In this document: piece by piece, positions 23,140 to 31,693 of the stretch | Numbering within the stretch: the first letter of the stretch is position 1 | How the letters are laid out: every line of letters starts with the position of its first letter | Assembly (NCBI RefSeq): GCF_018130765.1 | Contig: NZ_JAFCJZ010000012.1 | Location: 1-64,000 of the forward strand | Source: Bradyrhizobium iriomotense | GTDB lineage: Bacteria > Pseudomonadota > Alphaproteobacteria > Rhizobiales > Xanthobacteraceae | Direction of reading: 5' to 3' | Length of the DNA: 64,000 nt | Program-made: the position numbers and the translations under genes | The notes under the pieces: generated by a model | What the model saw: only the letters and a program-made list of their open reading frames with translations | Databases searched by the model: none | What the model was told of the DNA's origin: nothing

Positions 23140-24882
23140 CTATTTCTGCGACACGACACGCACCGGGCGGTTATGGGTCGCATGCCGCGTCTGTGCATGG
23201 TCGAAGACGGCGACCCACATGTAGAGATCGCGGCCTGGCACGAAGGCTTTGTCATATCTGCCATCGCTTTTCATGTTGCGCGTCAGCTCGAGCGTCCAAT
23301 GTCCGTTGCTCCATTTTGAAACCCCAGTGACATTGGCTCGCTCTCCTTCGGTGTCGCCAGCAATAATCACGCCGGGCAGGATCGTGCCGACGGGAATCCT
23401 CGCGTCGGCCTCTGGAGTGTAGGGTTCGCTCTCCCAGTCGAACATGTACCAGCGGCCGTTCTCGTCGTCGCTGCTGTTGGGATCAAGATCGAATTTGCCG
23501 AGGGCTGCGACTTGCGCCTTCCAGTCCTTGGGAAGCCGCAGAACCGTGACGGGCCCTTTGTCGTTGCGGTGGATGAACTTGAAGTTATACGAATAAAGAG
23601 TGCGGCCAGGCTTATTCCAATAGCCGCCTTGGTAGCGGGCATCGTAATTCTGCTCGTCCAGGGTCGGGGCGTAGGGCGGGCCGATATATTGGCTGTCGAC
23701 ACGCCCGAGCATGCCCCCGCGGGACGCCTTCCACTGCCACATGTCTATGTAGCTGCCATCCGTCGTGAAGTGGAAGCCCCGGCCGTTGATCGGCATCGGT
23801 TTGCCGGGCAGCGGGTTGGCGCCGAGATCCGTCGCCCCTGCGCCGCCCAGCGATGGATTGTCCGAGAAAATGACCGACAGTTTGTCCTCGTAGAAGTCGG
23901 CGGCGTCTTGCAGACCCGCATGCTCGTCGACGGCGTGCCAGCCATCCTCTTGCTTGATGATCGGAATGCGGCGCAGGGAGCGCGTGGGATCCTCCCAGCG
24001 GAAGGCAAAATAGATCTTCTGCCCGTCGTGCAGGGCGCGCACCTCCACGAGCGATTCGCCCGATCCGCCGAGATTGGCACCTTGCTGCGTGCGAATGAAG
24101 ACGGGGAGCGCGCGCGACCAGGCGGGATCTCCCATGGCGCCGTCGAGCTTGGGCGCGGCGCTCACCCGCGCGACGACGAGCGTATCGCGCGTCGCCCAGT
24201 CGAGCCCGGCGACGCCGCACGCGACTGCCACCCCGATTGCAGCGGCGACGAGAAGAGGCCTCGGCCGAACGGCCTTCGTGATCGCGAGCGGCGTCGGCCG
24301 AAACACACGGAAAATCTGCTGCCAGCCGCCATAGAGATAATGCGCGGCGACATGCGCGAAGATATAGGCGAGCCCGACGAAGGCGGCGGTCGAGTGGAGA
24401 TAAGCCCACCAGCCGCCATAGCCGAGATACATCATGACGCCCGTCGCCGTGAGGAAGATCACGAGCGCATAGACGAACCAGTGCAGGACGACGTTGACGG
24501 CTCCCCATTTGAGGCGAGCCGGGGCGCGCATCGCGAGGATCCGCGTCTTCTTGGGGCTGTTGCGCTCGACGAGGCCGCTGCGCGCGAGGTAGGCGACGTA
24601 GGCCGACCCGCAGAAGAAGACCGCGAGCCCCCCGAGGAAATGCCAGGAAAAGATCTCGCCCTGCGGCAGGACCGGAGCGAGCCATTTCGAGAAGGGGGCG
24701 TGCAGCGCGTCCGCTGCGATGCGTATGCCGGTAACGAGGCTTACGACGAACGCGAGCGCGGTCGCCCAATGGAGGATTATCGTCCCGACATCGGTGCGTG
24801 GCGGGCTTTCTCGAGTCTTTGTTTGAGCGAGGCGTTTCTCGGTCAAGGCATCGGCGTTCGTTCGAGCGGTGACATCGTTCAT
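23140..24882 (-). CDS. Cytochrome b561-like / ethylbenzene-dehydrogenase gamma-domain fusion protein
   Basis: 580 residues from the ATG at 24882; a GTG at 24900 is an alternative. The N-terminal half is a four- to five-helix b-type cytochrome (about residues 30-235) with helix histidines in ILHWATAL, SWHFLGG, LHWFVY and AHVAAHYL. The C-terminal half (about 240-580) is an EB_dh domain, the periplasmic b-heme gamma subunit of DMSO-reductase-family enzymes such as ethylbenzene dehydrogenase (KLDGAMGDPAW, YFAFRWEDPTR, FDWESEPYTPEADARI). Having both in one chain gives an electron path across the membrane. No molybdopterin subunit is encoded nearby, so the substrate is unknown. Confidence 0.88.
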   Translation of the reverse strand: MNDVTARTNADALTEKRLAQTKTRESPPRTDVGTIILHWATALAFVVSLVTGIRIAADALHAPFSKWLAPVLPQGEIFSWHFLGGLAVFFCGSAYVAYLARSGLVERNSPKKTRILAMRAPARLKWGAVNVVLHWFVYALVIFLTATGVMMYLGYGGWWAYLHSTAAFVGLAYIFAHVAAHYLYGGWQQIFRVFRPTPLAITKAVRPRPLLVAAAIGVAVACGVAGLDWATRDTLVVARVSAAPKLDGAMGDPAWSRALPVFIRTQQGANLGGSGESLVEVRALHDGQKIYFAFRWEDPTRSLRRIPIIKQEDGWHAVDEHAGLQDAADFYEDKLSVIFSDNPSLGGAGATDLGANPLPGKPMPINGRGFHFTTDGSYIDMWQWKASRGGMLGRVDSQYIGPPYAPTLDEQNYDARYQGGYWNKPGRTLYSYNFKFIHRNDKGPVTVLRLPKDWKAQVAALGKFDLDPNSSDDENGRWYMFDWESEPYTPEADARIPVGTILPGVIIAGDTEGERANVTGVSKWSNGHWTLELTRNMKSDGRYDKAFVPGRDLYMWVAVFDHAQTRHATHNRPVRVVSQK

Positions 24883-24900
24883 TGCATAAAGCTTACCCAC

Positions 24901-25541
24901 GGTAAACTAGCAGTTGCGCCCGAAAGGCTGCGAAGCATTGGGGATTTGGCGAGATGGGCGTGGTCGCCGAAGAAGCCAAGGCGACCAGCAACGATCATTA
25001 TCCCAATCAATGCGGTCGGCCAACGAGCGTCTCTAATCCTGGTTAGCTCTGGTGCTGGGCAGCTCAGAGCGCGGCCGCTGCGCGGGTCGCCAAGCCGCGT
25101 CCATCATAAACTCGGCGAAAACCGTTGGGAGGACGCAGGTAGCCGATGCTCCCACGCGACTTGAATTTATATAGCAATTTCAAATGATTCCATTGGTTAG
25201 GACGCCCGGGTTCGAGCATAGCCACCGGTTTGGCGATATCGGCGCAGGCGACCCGTGAGGGGCGCCTTTCGCGTTTTGGCGGTCATCGCCGGTTTGAAGC
25301 CTAACGTCGAACCGCCCCAACGCTGCCGGTCGTTGCCGGTCGTAGGCTTGCCGAACACCGGGAAGATTTCCCAAACCACTGTGGGCAGGGCTCGTTGGAC
25401 TGCGCTTGCCGGCTCTGATCCCATCCGGCTGAACAGCTTTCTCGCGGGCGGCGCCATGAGTTCGCTCTTCAGCCAGCGAAGAGGCATGCATGCCGTGAAC
25501 GGCGCCCGGATCCACGAGCTCTCCAGCGAAGGGTTACAGCG
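24901..25541. other. 640-bp gap with an AT-rich element and no convincing gene
   Basis: Between the divergent cytochrome fusion and the Peripla_BP_6 gene. Short frames on both strands at 25197-25634 are mutually exclusive and lack ribosome binding sites and recognised motifs. They could be remnants of a lost gene. The gap holds the second 23-bp AT-rich element and presumably both promoters. Confidence 0.5.
25163..25185. repeat. AT-rich 23-bp element, copy 2
   Basis: It matches the element at 18185-18207 at 21 of 23 positions. The dyad is one base less perfect (GAATTT instead of GAAATT on the left). It sits about 280 bp upstream of the cytochrome fusion and about 360 bp upstream of the Peripla_BP_6 gene. 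Confidence 0.6.
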
Positions 25542-26762
25542 ATGAGCAAGAGCTTGCGCACGAATGCGGCCAGAGCGGCAATCCTTGTGGCCGGACTTTT
25601 CATCGCGCCCCCTTTGCTCGGCGGTGATCGTCAATATGGTCCAGGCGCGAGTGATACCGAGATCAAGATCGGCCAGACGATGCCCTATAGCGGTCCGCTT
25701 TCGGCATCCTCCGTGATCGGCAAGGTGCAGGCAGCCTATTTCCGCATGATCAATGATCGTGGCGGCGTCAATGGACGCAAGATCACTTTGATTTCCTACG
25801 ACGATGCGGCGACGCCGTCCAAGACCGTCGAGCAGATCCGCAAGCTCATAGAGAGCGACGAAGTGTTGTTCACGTTCGAGACGCTCGGCAATGCCTCGAA
25901 CATCGCGGTCCAGAAATATCTCAATGACCGCAAGATCCCTCAGCTTTTCGTGGCCGGGCGGTCGACGCGTTTCGAGGATCCGGTCAACTTCCCCTGGACG
26001 ATGGGATTTGCTCCCAATCTGCGCACGGAGGTTCGCGTTTACGCGCGCTTCATCCTGGATAACTATCCGAATGCCAGAATCGGCCTGCTCTACCAGAACG
26101 ATGAGAGCGGCAGGGACTATCTGACCGGGTTGAAGGAAGCGCTCGGCGCACGGGCCGCCGAACTCATCGTCAGTGACGCTTCATACGATGTGACGGACCC
26201 GACCGTCGACTCGCAGGTCGTGCGCCTCAAGGCGGCCGGTGTCGACGTTCTCGTCAACATGGCTGCCTCGAAGTTTGCCGCCCAGGTCATCAGAAAGATG
26301 GCCGAGCTGGATTGGAAGCCCGTTCACCTCCTTGGCGTCGGCTCGTCCTCGATCGACGCAGTTCTGATTCCCGCGGGCATCGAGAACGCACAAGGCATCA
26401 TCTCGGCAAGCTCATTCAAGGAGGCCACGGACCCAACCTGGCGTGATGACGAAGGCATGAAGCGATGGAGCGCCTTCATGGACGGTTACTATCCGGGCGG
26501 TGACCGGAAAAGCATCTTCACGGTCTATGGCTATAGCGCCGCCGAGCTGCTGCTGCAGGTCTTGAAGCAATGCGGCGACAATCTCTCGCGCGAGAATGTC
26601 ATGGCGCAAGCGACGAGCCTGAAAAACGTGAAACTCGATCTGCTGCTCCCGGGGCTCTCCGTCAACACCCGCCCGGCCGACTATCGTGTGGTCAAGGAGT
26701 TCCGAATGATGCGCTTCAGGGGGGACCGATGGGAGGCGTTTGGACCGATGGTCACCGATTGA
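25542..26762 (+). CDS. ABC transporter substrate-binding protein (Peripla_BP_6, branched-chain amino acid type)
   Basis: 406 residues. The signal peptide (about 1-28) is followed by the type I periplasmic receptor fold: EIKIGQTMPYSGPLSASSVIG, FRMINDRGGVNGRKITLISYDD, PSKTVEQIRKLIESDEVLFTFETLG and IGLLYQNDESGRDYL. This family binds amino acids, urea, amides or aromatic acids. No permease or ATPase gene accompanies it, so it is an orphan receptor here. The spacing to the AT-rich element suggests co-regulation with the redox genes. Confidence 0.92.
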   Translation: MSKSLRTNAARAAILVAGLFIAPPLLGGDRQYGPGASDTEIKIGQTMPYSGPLSASSVIGKVQAAYFRMINDRGGVNGRKITLISYDDAATPSKTVEQIRKLIESDEVLFTFETLGNASNIAVQKYLNDRKIPQLFVAGRSTRFEDPVNFPWTMGFAPNLRTEVRVYARFILDNYPNARIGLLYQNDESGRDYLTGLKEALGARAAELIVSDASYDVTDPTVDSQVVRLKAAGVDVLVNMAASKFAAQVIRKMAELDWKPVHLLGVGSSSIDAVLIPAGIENAQGIISASSFKEATDPTWRDDEGMKRWSAFMDGYYPGGDRKSIFTVYGYSAAELLLQVLKQCGDNLSRENVMAQATSLKNVKLDLLLPGLSVNTRPADYRVVKEFRMMRFRGDRWEAFGPMVTD

Positions 26763-26833
26763 TCCCGTGCGCGGGCGCACAGGGGGCGGACGCACGAGAC
26801 GATCAATACGTGTTATCTATGCACGCATCCGCG

Positions 26834-27103
26834 CTACTTGCATGAACCGGTCGGATGCTGCGTGCCGTCGAACATGCTGACATACACGCTGGTCTTGCCG
26901 TTGCAATTCGCCTTGCATTGCTGCTCGGCGGCGGCGCACTTGCTCATGAAGGGAGCCTGCTCCGAAGCAGGCACCTTGAGCTTCACTTGGGACCGGCAAT
27001 TCGCGCCGGCCGCCGAGCAGGAAGCCGGTTCAGCATGCAGCGAAGAGACGGCAAAGACGGCCGACAAGACAAGCCCGGCGACAGGCGCGATAACCTTCTT
27101 CAT
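26834..27103 (-). CDS. Small Cys-rich secreted protein of unknown function
   Basis: 89 residues. A signal peptide (MKKVIAPVAGLVLSAVFAVSSLHA) is followed by a mature part of about 65 residues with six cysteines (SCSAAGANC, MSKCAAAEQQCKANCNG, GSCK), enough for three disulfides. I recognise no family. It converges with the Peripla_BP_6 gene 71 bp away. Confidence 0.72.
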   Translation of the reverse strand: MKKVIAPVAGLVLSAVFAVSSLHAEPASCSAAGANCRSQVKLKVPASEQAPFMSKCAAAEQQCKANCNGKTSVYVSMFDGTQHPTGSCK

Positions 27104-27186
27104 GGAAGCCCCCCAGCTCGATCAACACGCACCGGTCCAGAAAAACCGTGCGAGCACCGGTAAGGTGACATCGCAACTTATGCGCG

Positions 27187-27723
27187 TCAAACAGTCCGCG
27201 CTGCACTCCATGGCCGCGTCATCCTGACAGGTATAAAGGTGGGGCGGTCATCTCCTCGCATCTGCAATATTGCGGTGCAATCCGCGAGAGCTCGAGACAG
27301 GCTGTGACGGCAGGATGGGTTACTTGCACTCGTCGATAGGATAGGACTGGCCGCCTCCTGAGCCTTCAGGCCGGGTCTGGTCAGGAGCAGCGCGGCGGCC
27401 ATGATCGCGCCATTCGAAAAACCTAGCGCGATCGGCGCCCCAAATCCGTGATGCGAGCGACATGTCTCCAGGAAGTTGGCTAGTACCGAGGCGCGCTCTG
27501 TTATGTCCGCTTCATCGACTGTCCGGTCAGGATGTCGATGGAAAAATGCGAAGCCGCCTTCAATCGCAACGGTTCCTCGGACACTAAGGACCGACCTCCG
27601 GGGAGACAGGTCACGGGCCAAAGGCAGGAGGTCAAGTTCGGTGCCGCCAGTCCCGTGAAGCAGCAGAAGTGGCGAGGAGACAGGATCGGCCCCTGGGGCA
27701 AAGAGATGAAAGATCTCGCTCAT
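27187..27723 (-). pseudogene. Alpha/beta hydrolase (carboxylesterase/phospholipase type), C-terminus lost
   Basis: 178 residues. The N-terminal two thirds look like a normal carboxylesterase: LLLLHGTGGTELDLLPLARDL, LSVRGTV, and the nucleophile elbow GFSNGAIMAAALLL. After LLTRPGL the similarity to the family pattern ends, and the frame continues with about 60 residues lacking the Asp/His part of the triad. A normal homologue is about 200-220 residues. Probably a decayed gene or one with a replaced end; it could still be expressed. Confidence 0.55.
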
Positions 27724-27958
27724 GCCGGCAGTATGGCAAGGTCGTCCATCCAGCTCCAGGTCCGCATCCTTGTGACGGGCCGCCTGGCCAGGCTGATGAT
27801 TTCAAAAGGTGCGGGCCATTCGAAAAGTACCGGACCACCGCGCCGTGCGCTGCCGATTCCCGAACCGGATCTCGCCCGCCCATTCCTGGCACTGGGTTTG
27901 CTCCGCTGAGTCCAATCCAGGCCCCAGCAGAGGTGGCCGTTTCAGATTGAGGCAAGTG

Positions 27959-28204
27959 ATGCAGGAAGTGTCCCGTTCTGGTGCTGGTGAACTCCAGCTC
28001 GATGCGTTGATCGCCGATTTGTGGTGGCGTGTTCGGCTGCTGAACACCGACATTCTCGAGGAAGAAGCGAAAACCGGGGTGTTCGACGTGAACCAGCCGA
28101 CCTATCCGCTGCTCGCGGCCAATCTTCGCGCGCGGCGCGACAATCTGGTGTCGACGATCGGCGTGCTCGAGCAGCGTGCGAAATCGATGTCGGAAGCGGC
28201 TTGA
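27959..28204 (+). CDS. Small conserved cytosolic protein, unknown function
   Basis: 81 residues from the ATG at 27959, with GAGGCAAG upstream; the frame is open further upstream but without protein-like sequence. Predicted all-helical (LDALIADLWWRVRLLNTDILEEEAKTGVFDVNQPTYPLLAANLRARRDNL), with no signal peptide or cysteines. I recognise no domain. A perfect 11-bp hairpin follows the stop. Confidence 0.7.
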   Translation: MQEVSRSGAGELQLDALIADLWWRVRLLNTDILEEEAKTGVFDVNQPTYPLLAANLRARRDNLVSTIGVLEQRAKSMSEAA

Positions 28205-28217
28205 GCGCGGTCTTCGG

Positions 28218-28244
28218 CTGAGGGCCGCCATCCGCGGCCCTCAG
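28218..28244 (+). terminator. Perfect 11-bp hairpin downstream of the small helical protein
   Basis: CTGAGGGCCGC (28218-28228), the loop catcc, and GCGGCCCTCAG (28234-28244), beginning 14 nt after the stop. It has no T-run, so termination is likely but not certain. Confidence 0.6.
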
Positions 28245-28363
28245 TCCCCCAACCGCCCGCGTGATGCACGCATAGTCCCTGTGCGGGGCCGCCGGGATCA
28301 TCGGATTGTCATCGCCCGGTCAATGAATGCTGCTCCTTTCGCCGCGCTTCGCGGAGAGTGGAC

Positions 28364-29683
28364 ATGCATCTGATCAAGACAATTTCTTCCGACCGCCGGT
28401 CGATCCTGAAGGGCCTCGCGGCCGCAGCCGTCGCGCCGCTGGCGGCGCCGGCTTCTGCTGCCGAGGGCCTGCCGGCGCAGCCGAGCGGACCTGTGGCCGC
28501 AATCGCCACCGACAAGGCCTATTGGACGGCCGTGAAGGGGCTCTATGCCGTGACGCCGGACGTCGTCAATCTGGAGAACGGCTTCTGGGGCATCATGGCC
28601 GAGCCGGTGAGGCGCGAGTTCATCCGCCTGTCCGACATGGTCAACTATCAAAACACCTACTACGCCCGGCAGCGCGCGGGCGCGGATTTCGAGGCCGTGC
28701 GGGCCAAGGTGGCGGCGGCGGTGGGAGCTGCGCCGGAGGAAATCGCGCTCACCCGCGGTGCGACCGAAGCGCTGCAGCTGCTCATCAGCGGCTACAACAG
28801 GCTGAAGCCCGGCGACAGCGTGCTCTACGCCGACCTCGACTACGATTCGATGCAATATGCCATGAATGCGCTGAAGGCGCGCCGCGGCGTCGACGTGGTC
28901 AAGTTCGACGTGCCGGAGCCGGCCACCCGTCAGGGCGTGCTCGACGCCTATGCCCGCGCCCTCGAGGCCAATCCGAAGACCAGGCTTCTCCTCCTCACCC
29001 ATGTCAGTCATCGCACCGGCCTCATCATGCCGATCACCGAGATCGCGCGCATGGCCAGGGCGAAGGGCGTCGACGTCATCGTCGATGCCGCTCATTCCTG
29101 GGGACAGATGGACTTCAGGGTGGGCGAGCTCGAGGTCGATTTCGTCGGCTTCAACCTGCACAAATGGATCGGCGCGCCGGTCGGCGTGGGCTTCCTCTAC
29201 ATTCGGAAGGACCGCCTTGCCGACATCGATCGCGACCTCGGTGACGAGGACTTCCCGGAAACCGACATCCGCTCGCGGGTGCATACCGGCACGGTCAATT
29301 TCGCGACGGTGCTGACGGTGCCCACGGCCGTCGAACTCCACCAGCAGATCGGTGCTGCGGCGAAACAGGCGCGCCTGCGCTACTTGCGCGACTACTGGGT
29401 CAGCCGCAGCAGGGGCTTCAGGGATCTCGAGATCCTGACGCCGGACGAGGTCGGCCTCTATGGTGCGATCACGTCCTTCCGCCTCGCCGGCAAGACGAGC
29501 AAGGCCGACAACGACGCCATCGTGGCGAAGCTCAGGGACACGCACAAGGTCCTGACGGTTCGCCGGGCCGGCGTCGCCAAGGGCCAGTGCATCCGCGTGA
29601 CGCCGGCGCTCTACACAGAGGAGGCCGATCTCGACCGCCTCGTCGAGGCGCTTGCCGCCATCACGGGTGCGAAGGCGGGCTGA
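28364..29683 (+). CDS. Tat-exported aminotransferase class V-fold PLP-dependent enzyme
   Basis: 439 residues from the ATG at 28364, with GGAGAG 6 nt upstream; a GTG at 28358 is possible. The N-terminus is a twin-arginine signal (DRRSILKGLAAAAVAPLAAPASA). The rest is a fold-type I PLP enzyme of the isopenicillin N epimerase/cysteine-desulfurase-like class: TRGATEAL, VDVIVDAAHSWGQ, and the cofactor lysine K267 in HKWIGAPVG. Folding with cofactor before export fits Tat. The periplasmic substrate is unknown, possibly an amino acid or amino-sugar conjugate. Confidence 0.88.
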   Translation: MHLIKTISSDRRSILKGLAAAAVAPLAAPASAAEGLPAQPSGPVAAIATDKAYWTAVKGLYAVTPDVVNLENGFWGIMAEPVRREFIRLSDMVNYQNTYYARQRAGADFEAVRAKVAAAVGAAPEEIALTRGATEALQLLISGYNRLKPGDSVLYADLDYDSMQYAMNALKARRGVDVVKFDVPEPATRQGVLDAYARALEANPKTRLLLLTHVSHRTGLIMPITEIARMARAKGVDVIVDAAHSWGQMDFRVGELEVDFVGFNLHKWIGAPVGVGFLYIRKDRLADIDRDLGDEDFPETDIRSRVHTGTVNFATVLTVPTAVELHQQIGAAAKQARLRYLRDYWVSRSRGFRDLEILTPDEVGLYGAITSFRLAGKTSKADNDAIVAKLRDTHKVLTVRRAGVAKGQCIRVTPALYTEEADLDRLVEALAAITGAKAG

Positions 29684-29913
29684 AGGCGCGCGAGGCGATC
29701 GGCCTGTTTGATCGTCGACAGGATCGCGTGACGGCTTCCGGGCGGGGTGCGCAGCGCCACTTGCGCCGTCGCCTGCGTCTCCTCCGATTGGACGACGCGG
29801 TCGCGAGCACGTCGACGGCCAGCGCGTGATTGACGACACATATCATTCTCGCAGGTCGATCTAGCCTGTTGTCGGGTGGCTCGCAGTGATCCACCAGGCA
29901 AAGGACAAGACTC

Positions 29914-30093
29914 ATGCGCAACTACATCCTCGTGGCTCTCGCAGCGATCACCATGGCAGGCGTGATGACACCCGCGAATGCGCTTACCATCGTCCGCGAC
30001 CACCGCGACCCGCCCGTGGTGCGCGACCATCGCAACCAGACCGTCGTCCGGGACCATCGCAATCAGCCCGAGGTCCGCGATCATCGCCACTAA
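29914..30093 (+). CDS. Secreted micro-protein with VRDHR repeats
   Basis: 59 residues, with AAGGA about 9 nt upstream of the ATG. A signal peptide (MRNYILVALAAITMAGVMT, then PANA) is followed by a mature chain made almost wholly of four VRDHR units in 9- to 10-residue periods (VRDHRDPPV, VRDHRNQTV, VRDHRNQPE, VRDHRH). The His/Asp/Arg pattern suggests metal or polyanion binding in the periplasm, but this is inference; I know no named family. A 13-bp GC-rich hairpin follows the stop. Confidence 0.72.
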   Translation: MRNYILVALAAITMAGVMTPANALTIVRDHRDPPVVRDHRNQTVVRDHRNQPEVRDHRH

Positions 30094-30104
30094 ACGTTCC
30101 GGCG

Positions 30105-30135
30105 GCGGAGCCGAACCAGGTCGGTTCGGCTCCGC
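30105..30135 (+). terminator. Perfect 13-bp hairpin after the VRDHR micro-protein
   Basis: gcggagccgaacc (30105-30117), the loop aggtc, and ggttcggctccgc (30123-30135), starting 12 nt after the stop. It has no T-run. Confidence 0.7.
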
Positions 30136-30282
30136 TTCGCGTCATGTTGCAGGGAGCTGCGAGGTGCCCCAGCGACCGTCTGCGCGGGGCGCCGGTGCCT
30201 ATTCGCAATTGTGAGGCTGGAGCACGAGCCAGGCTCCCGCCGCCGTGCTATGGCTGCTCCCCGCAACGACGCGAGGCCAGCC

Positions 30283-30954
30283 ATGCTCCCCATTCCCGCC
30301 GACATCTTCACCGAGCCTGAGGACGTCTCGCCCGACGCCCTCGCCAATCTCGGCCCGCTTCGCCGACTTGCCGGCACGTGGCAGGCGGACAAGGGCATCG
30401 ACATCAATCCGAAGGCGGAGGGGCCGGAGCGGCGGACCTTCATCGAGCGCGTCAGGATGGACCCGATCGATCCGCAGGCCAACGGCCCGCAGCTGTTCTA
30501 TGGCTTGCGCTATCACATCCACATCAACACGCCGGAAGAAGACATCACCTTCCACGATCAGGTCGGCTACTGGCTGTGGGAGCCCGCGACCGGGCTGATC
30601 ATGCAGACGCTGGCGATCCCGCGCGGGCAGGTGCTGCTGGCCTCGGGCAAGGCCGCGCCGGACGACAAGAAGATCTCGGTCACCGCGAAGCGCGGCGATA
30701 CCGCCTACGGGATCTGCTCGACCGACTTCCTGGAACAGGCCTTCCGCACCGATTCCTACCGCTGCGACATCACCTTCAACGACGACGGAAGCTGGACCTA
30801 TCTGATCCAGACCGAGTTGTTCGTCCGCGGCGCGCCGTTCAATCATCACGACACCAACACGCTCCAGCTCATAGCGCCGCCGAAGCTCAATCCGCTCGCG
30901 GTGATCGCGAATGATCGTGCCAAAGGTGGCGGCGGCAGCGGAACGGCGGCTTGA
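30283..30954 (+). CDS. Heme-binding beta-barrel (nitrobindin/FABP-like) domain protein
   Basis: About 223 residues from the ATG at 30283, with GAGG upstream; an ATG at 30250 is an alternative. The pattern NLGPLRRLAGTWQADKG, then YHIHINTPEEDITFHDQVGYWLWEPATGLIMQTLAIPRG, matches the nitrobindin-like ten-strand barrel, which can bind heme or lipophilic ligands. GLIMQTLAIPRG resembles the strand that follows the heme pocket. It is the first gene of a three-gene operon with a RibD-type reductase (19-nt gap) and an amine oxidase (9-nt gap). Confidence 0.8.
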   Translation: MLPIPADIFTEPEDVSPDALANLGPLRRLAGTWQADKGIDINPKAEGPERRTFIERVRMDPIDPQANGPQLFYGLRYHIHINTPEEDITFHDQVGYWLWEPATGLIMQTLAIPRGQVLLASGKAAPDDKKISVTAKRGDTAYGICSTDFLEQAFRTDSYRCDITFNDDGSWTYLIQTELFVRGAPFNHHDTNTLQLIAPPKLNPLAVIANDRAKGGGGSGTAA

Positions 30955-30973
30955 GCGTCATCAGGAGATTTGC

Positions 30974-31684
30974 ATGAAGCCGTATGTCATCTGCCTGATG
31001 CATTCGAGCCTCGACGGCCGCACGCATCCCAGCCGCTGGCGTCCGAAGGGCGCAGGCACGGACTGGTTCGAGAAGATCCATGAGGAGCTCGGCGGTGATG
31101 CCTGGGTGATCGGCCGCGTCACCGGTTCGGAGTTCGCCAAGGGCAAGCCCTATCCCGCGATGTCGGGTGAGGCGTTTCCGCGTCAGAACTGGTTCGCGCG
31201 GCGCGATGCGAAGACCTACGGCGTCGTGCTCGATGCGCAGGGCAAGATCGGCTGGGGCCGTTCGGATATCGGCGGCGATCCGATCGTGGTGGTGCTGACC
31301 GAGAGCGTGCCGGATTCGCATCTTGCGGGGCTCCGCGGCGAGGGCGTGTCCTACATCTTCGCCGGCAAGTCCGAGATCGACCTGGCGCTGGCGCTCGACA
31401 TCCTCAATCACGAGCTAGGGGTGAAGCGGCTGCTGGTGGAGGGCGGCGGCGTCGCCAATGGCGCCTTCCTGCGCGCCGGTCTGATCGACGAATTCAATTT
31501 GATCCTCAGCCCCGCAATCGACGGCGCCAAGGGCGCACCGTTCGTGTTCGACTCGACGGAAGCGGATAGCGACAAGCGCGCGCCGCTTGCAGCGATGACG
31601 CTGGAGAGCGTGCGGGAGCTCGGTGGCGGCGTGCTGCTGCTGCGCTATCTGATCAAGAACGATCCGCAAGGCGTGGCCGGGTAA
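30974..31684 (+). CDS. RibD C-terminal/dihydrofolate-reductase-like protein
   Basis: 236 residues from the ATG at 30974, with AGGAGA 5 nt upstream. The RibD_C fold is visible in YVICLMHSSLDGR, WVIGRVTGSEF, VEGGGVANGAFLRAGLIDEFNLILSPAIDGAKG and LLLRYLIK. Members reduce pyrimidine or related heterocycles with NADPH. Stand-alone copies like this are usually not the riboflavin enzyme, so the substrate is open. Middle gene of the operon. Confidence 0.88.
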   Translation: MKPYVICLMHSSLDGRTHPSRWRPKGAGTDWFEKIHEELGGDAWVIGRVTGSEFAKGKPYPAMSGEAFPRQNWFARRDAKTYGVVLDAQGKIGWGRSDIGGDPIVVVLTESVPDSHLAGLRGEGVSYIFAGKSEIDLALALDILNHELGVKRLLVEGGGVANGAFLRAGLIDEFNLILSPAIDGAKGAPFVFDSTEADSDKRAPLAAMTLESVRELGGGVLLLRYLIKNDPQGVAG

Positions 31685-31693
31685 AGCGCCGCC

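Noticed and set aside
18185..25185. Integrative element bounded by att sites
   Set aside because: The two 23-bp elements are in the right arrangement, but no integrase or transfer gene lies between them and neither is next to a tRNA. Regulatory or chance origin is at least as likely.
25197..25634. Overlapping frames on both strands before the Peripla_BP_6 gene
   Set aside because: They exclude each other, lack start signals, and the minus one overlaps the start of a well-supported gene. A gene remnant cannot be excluded.
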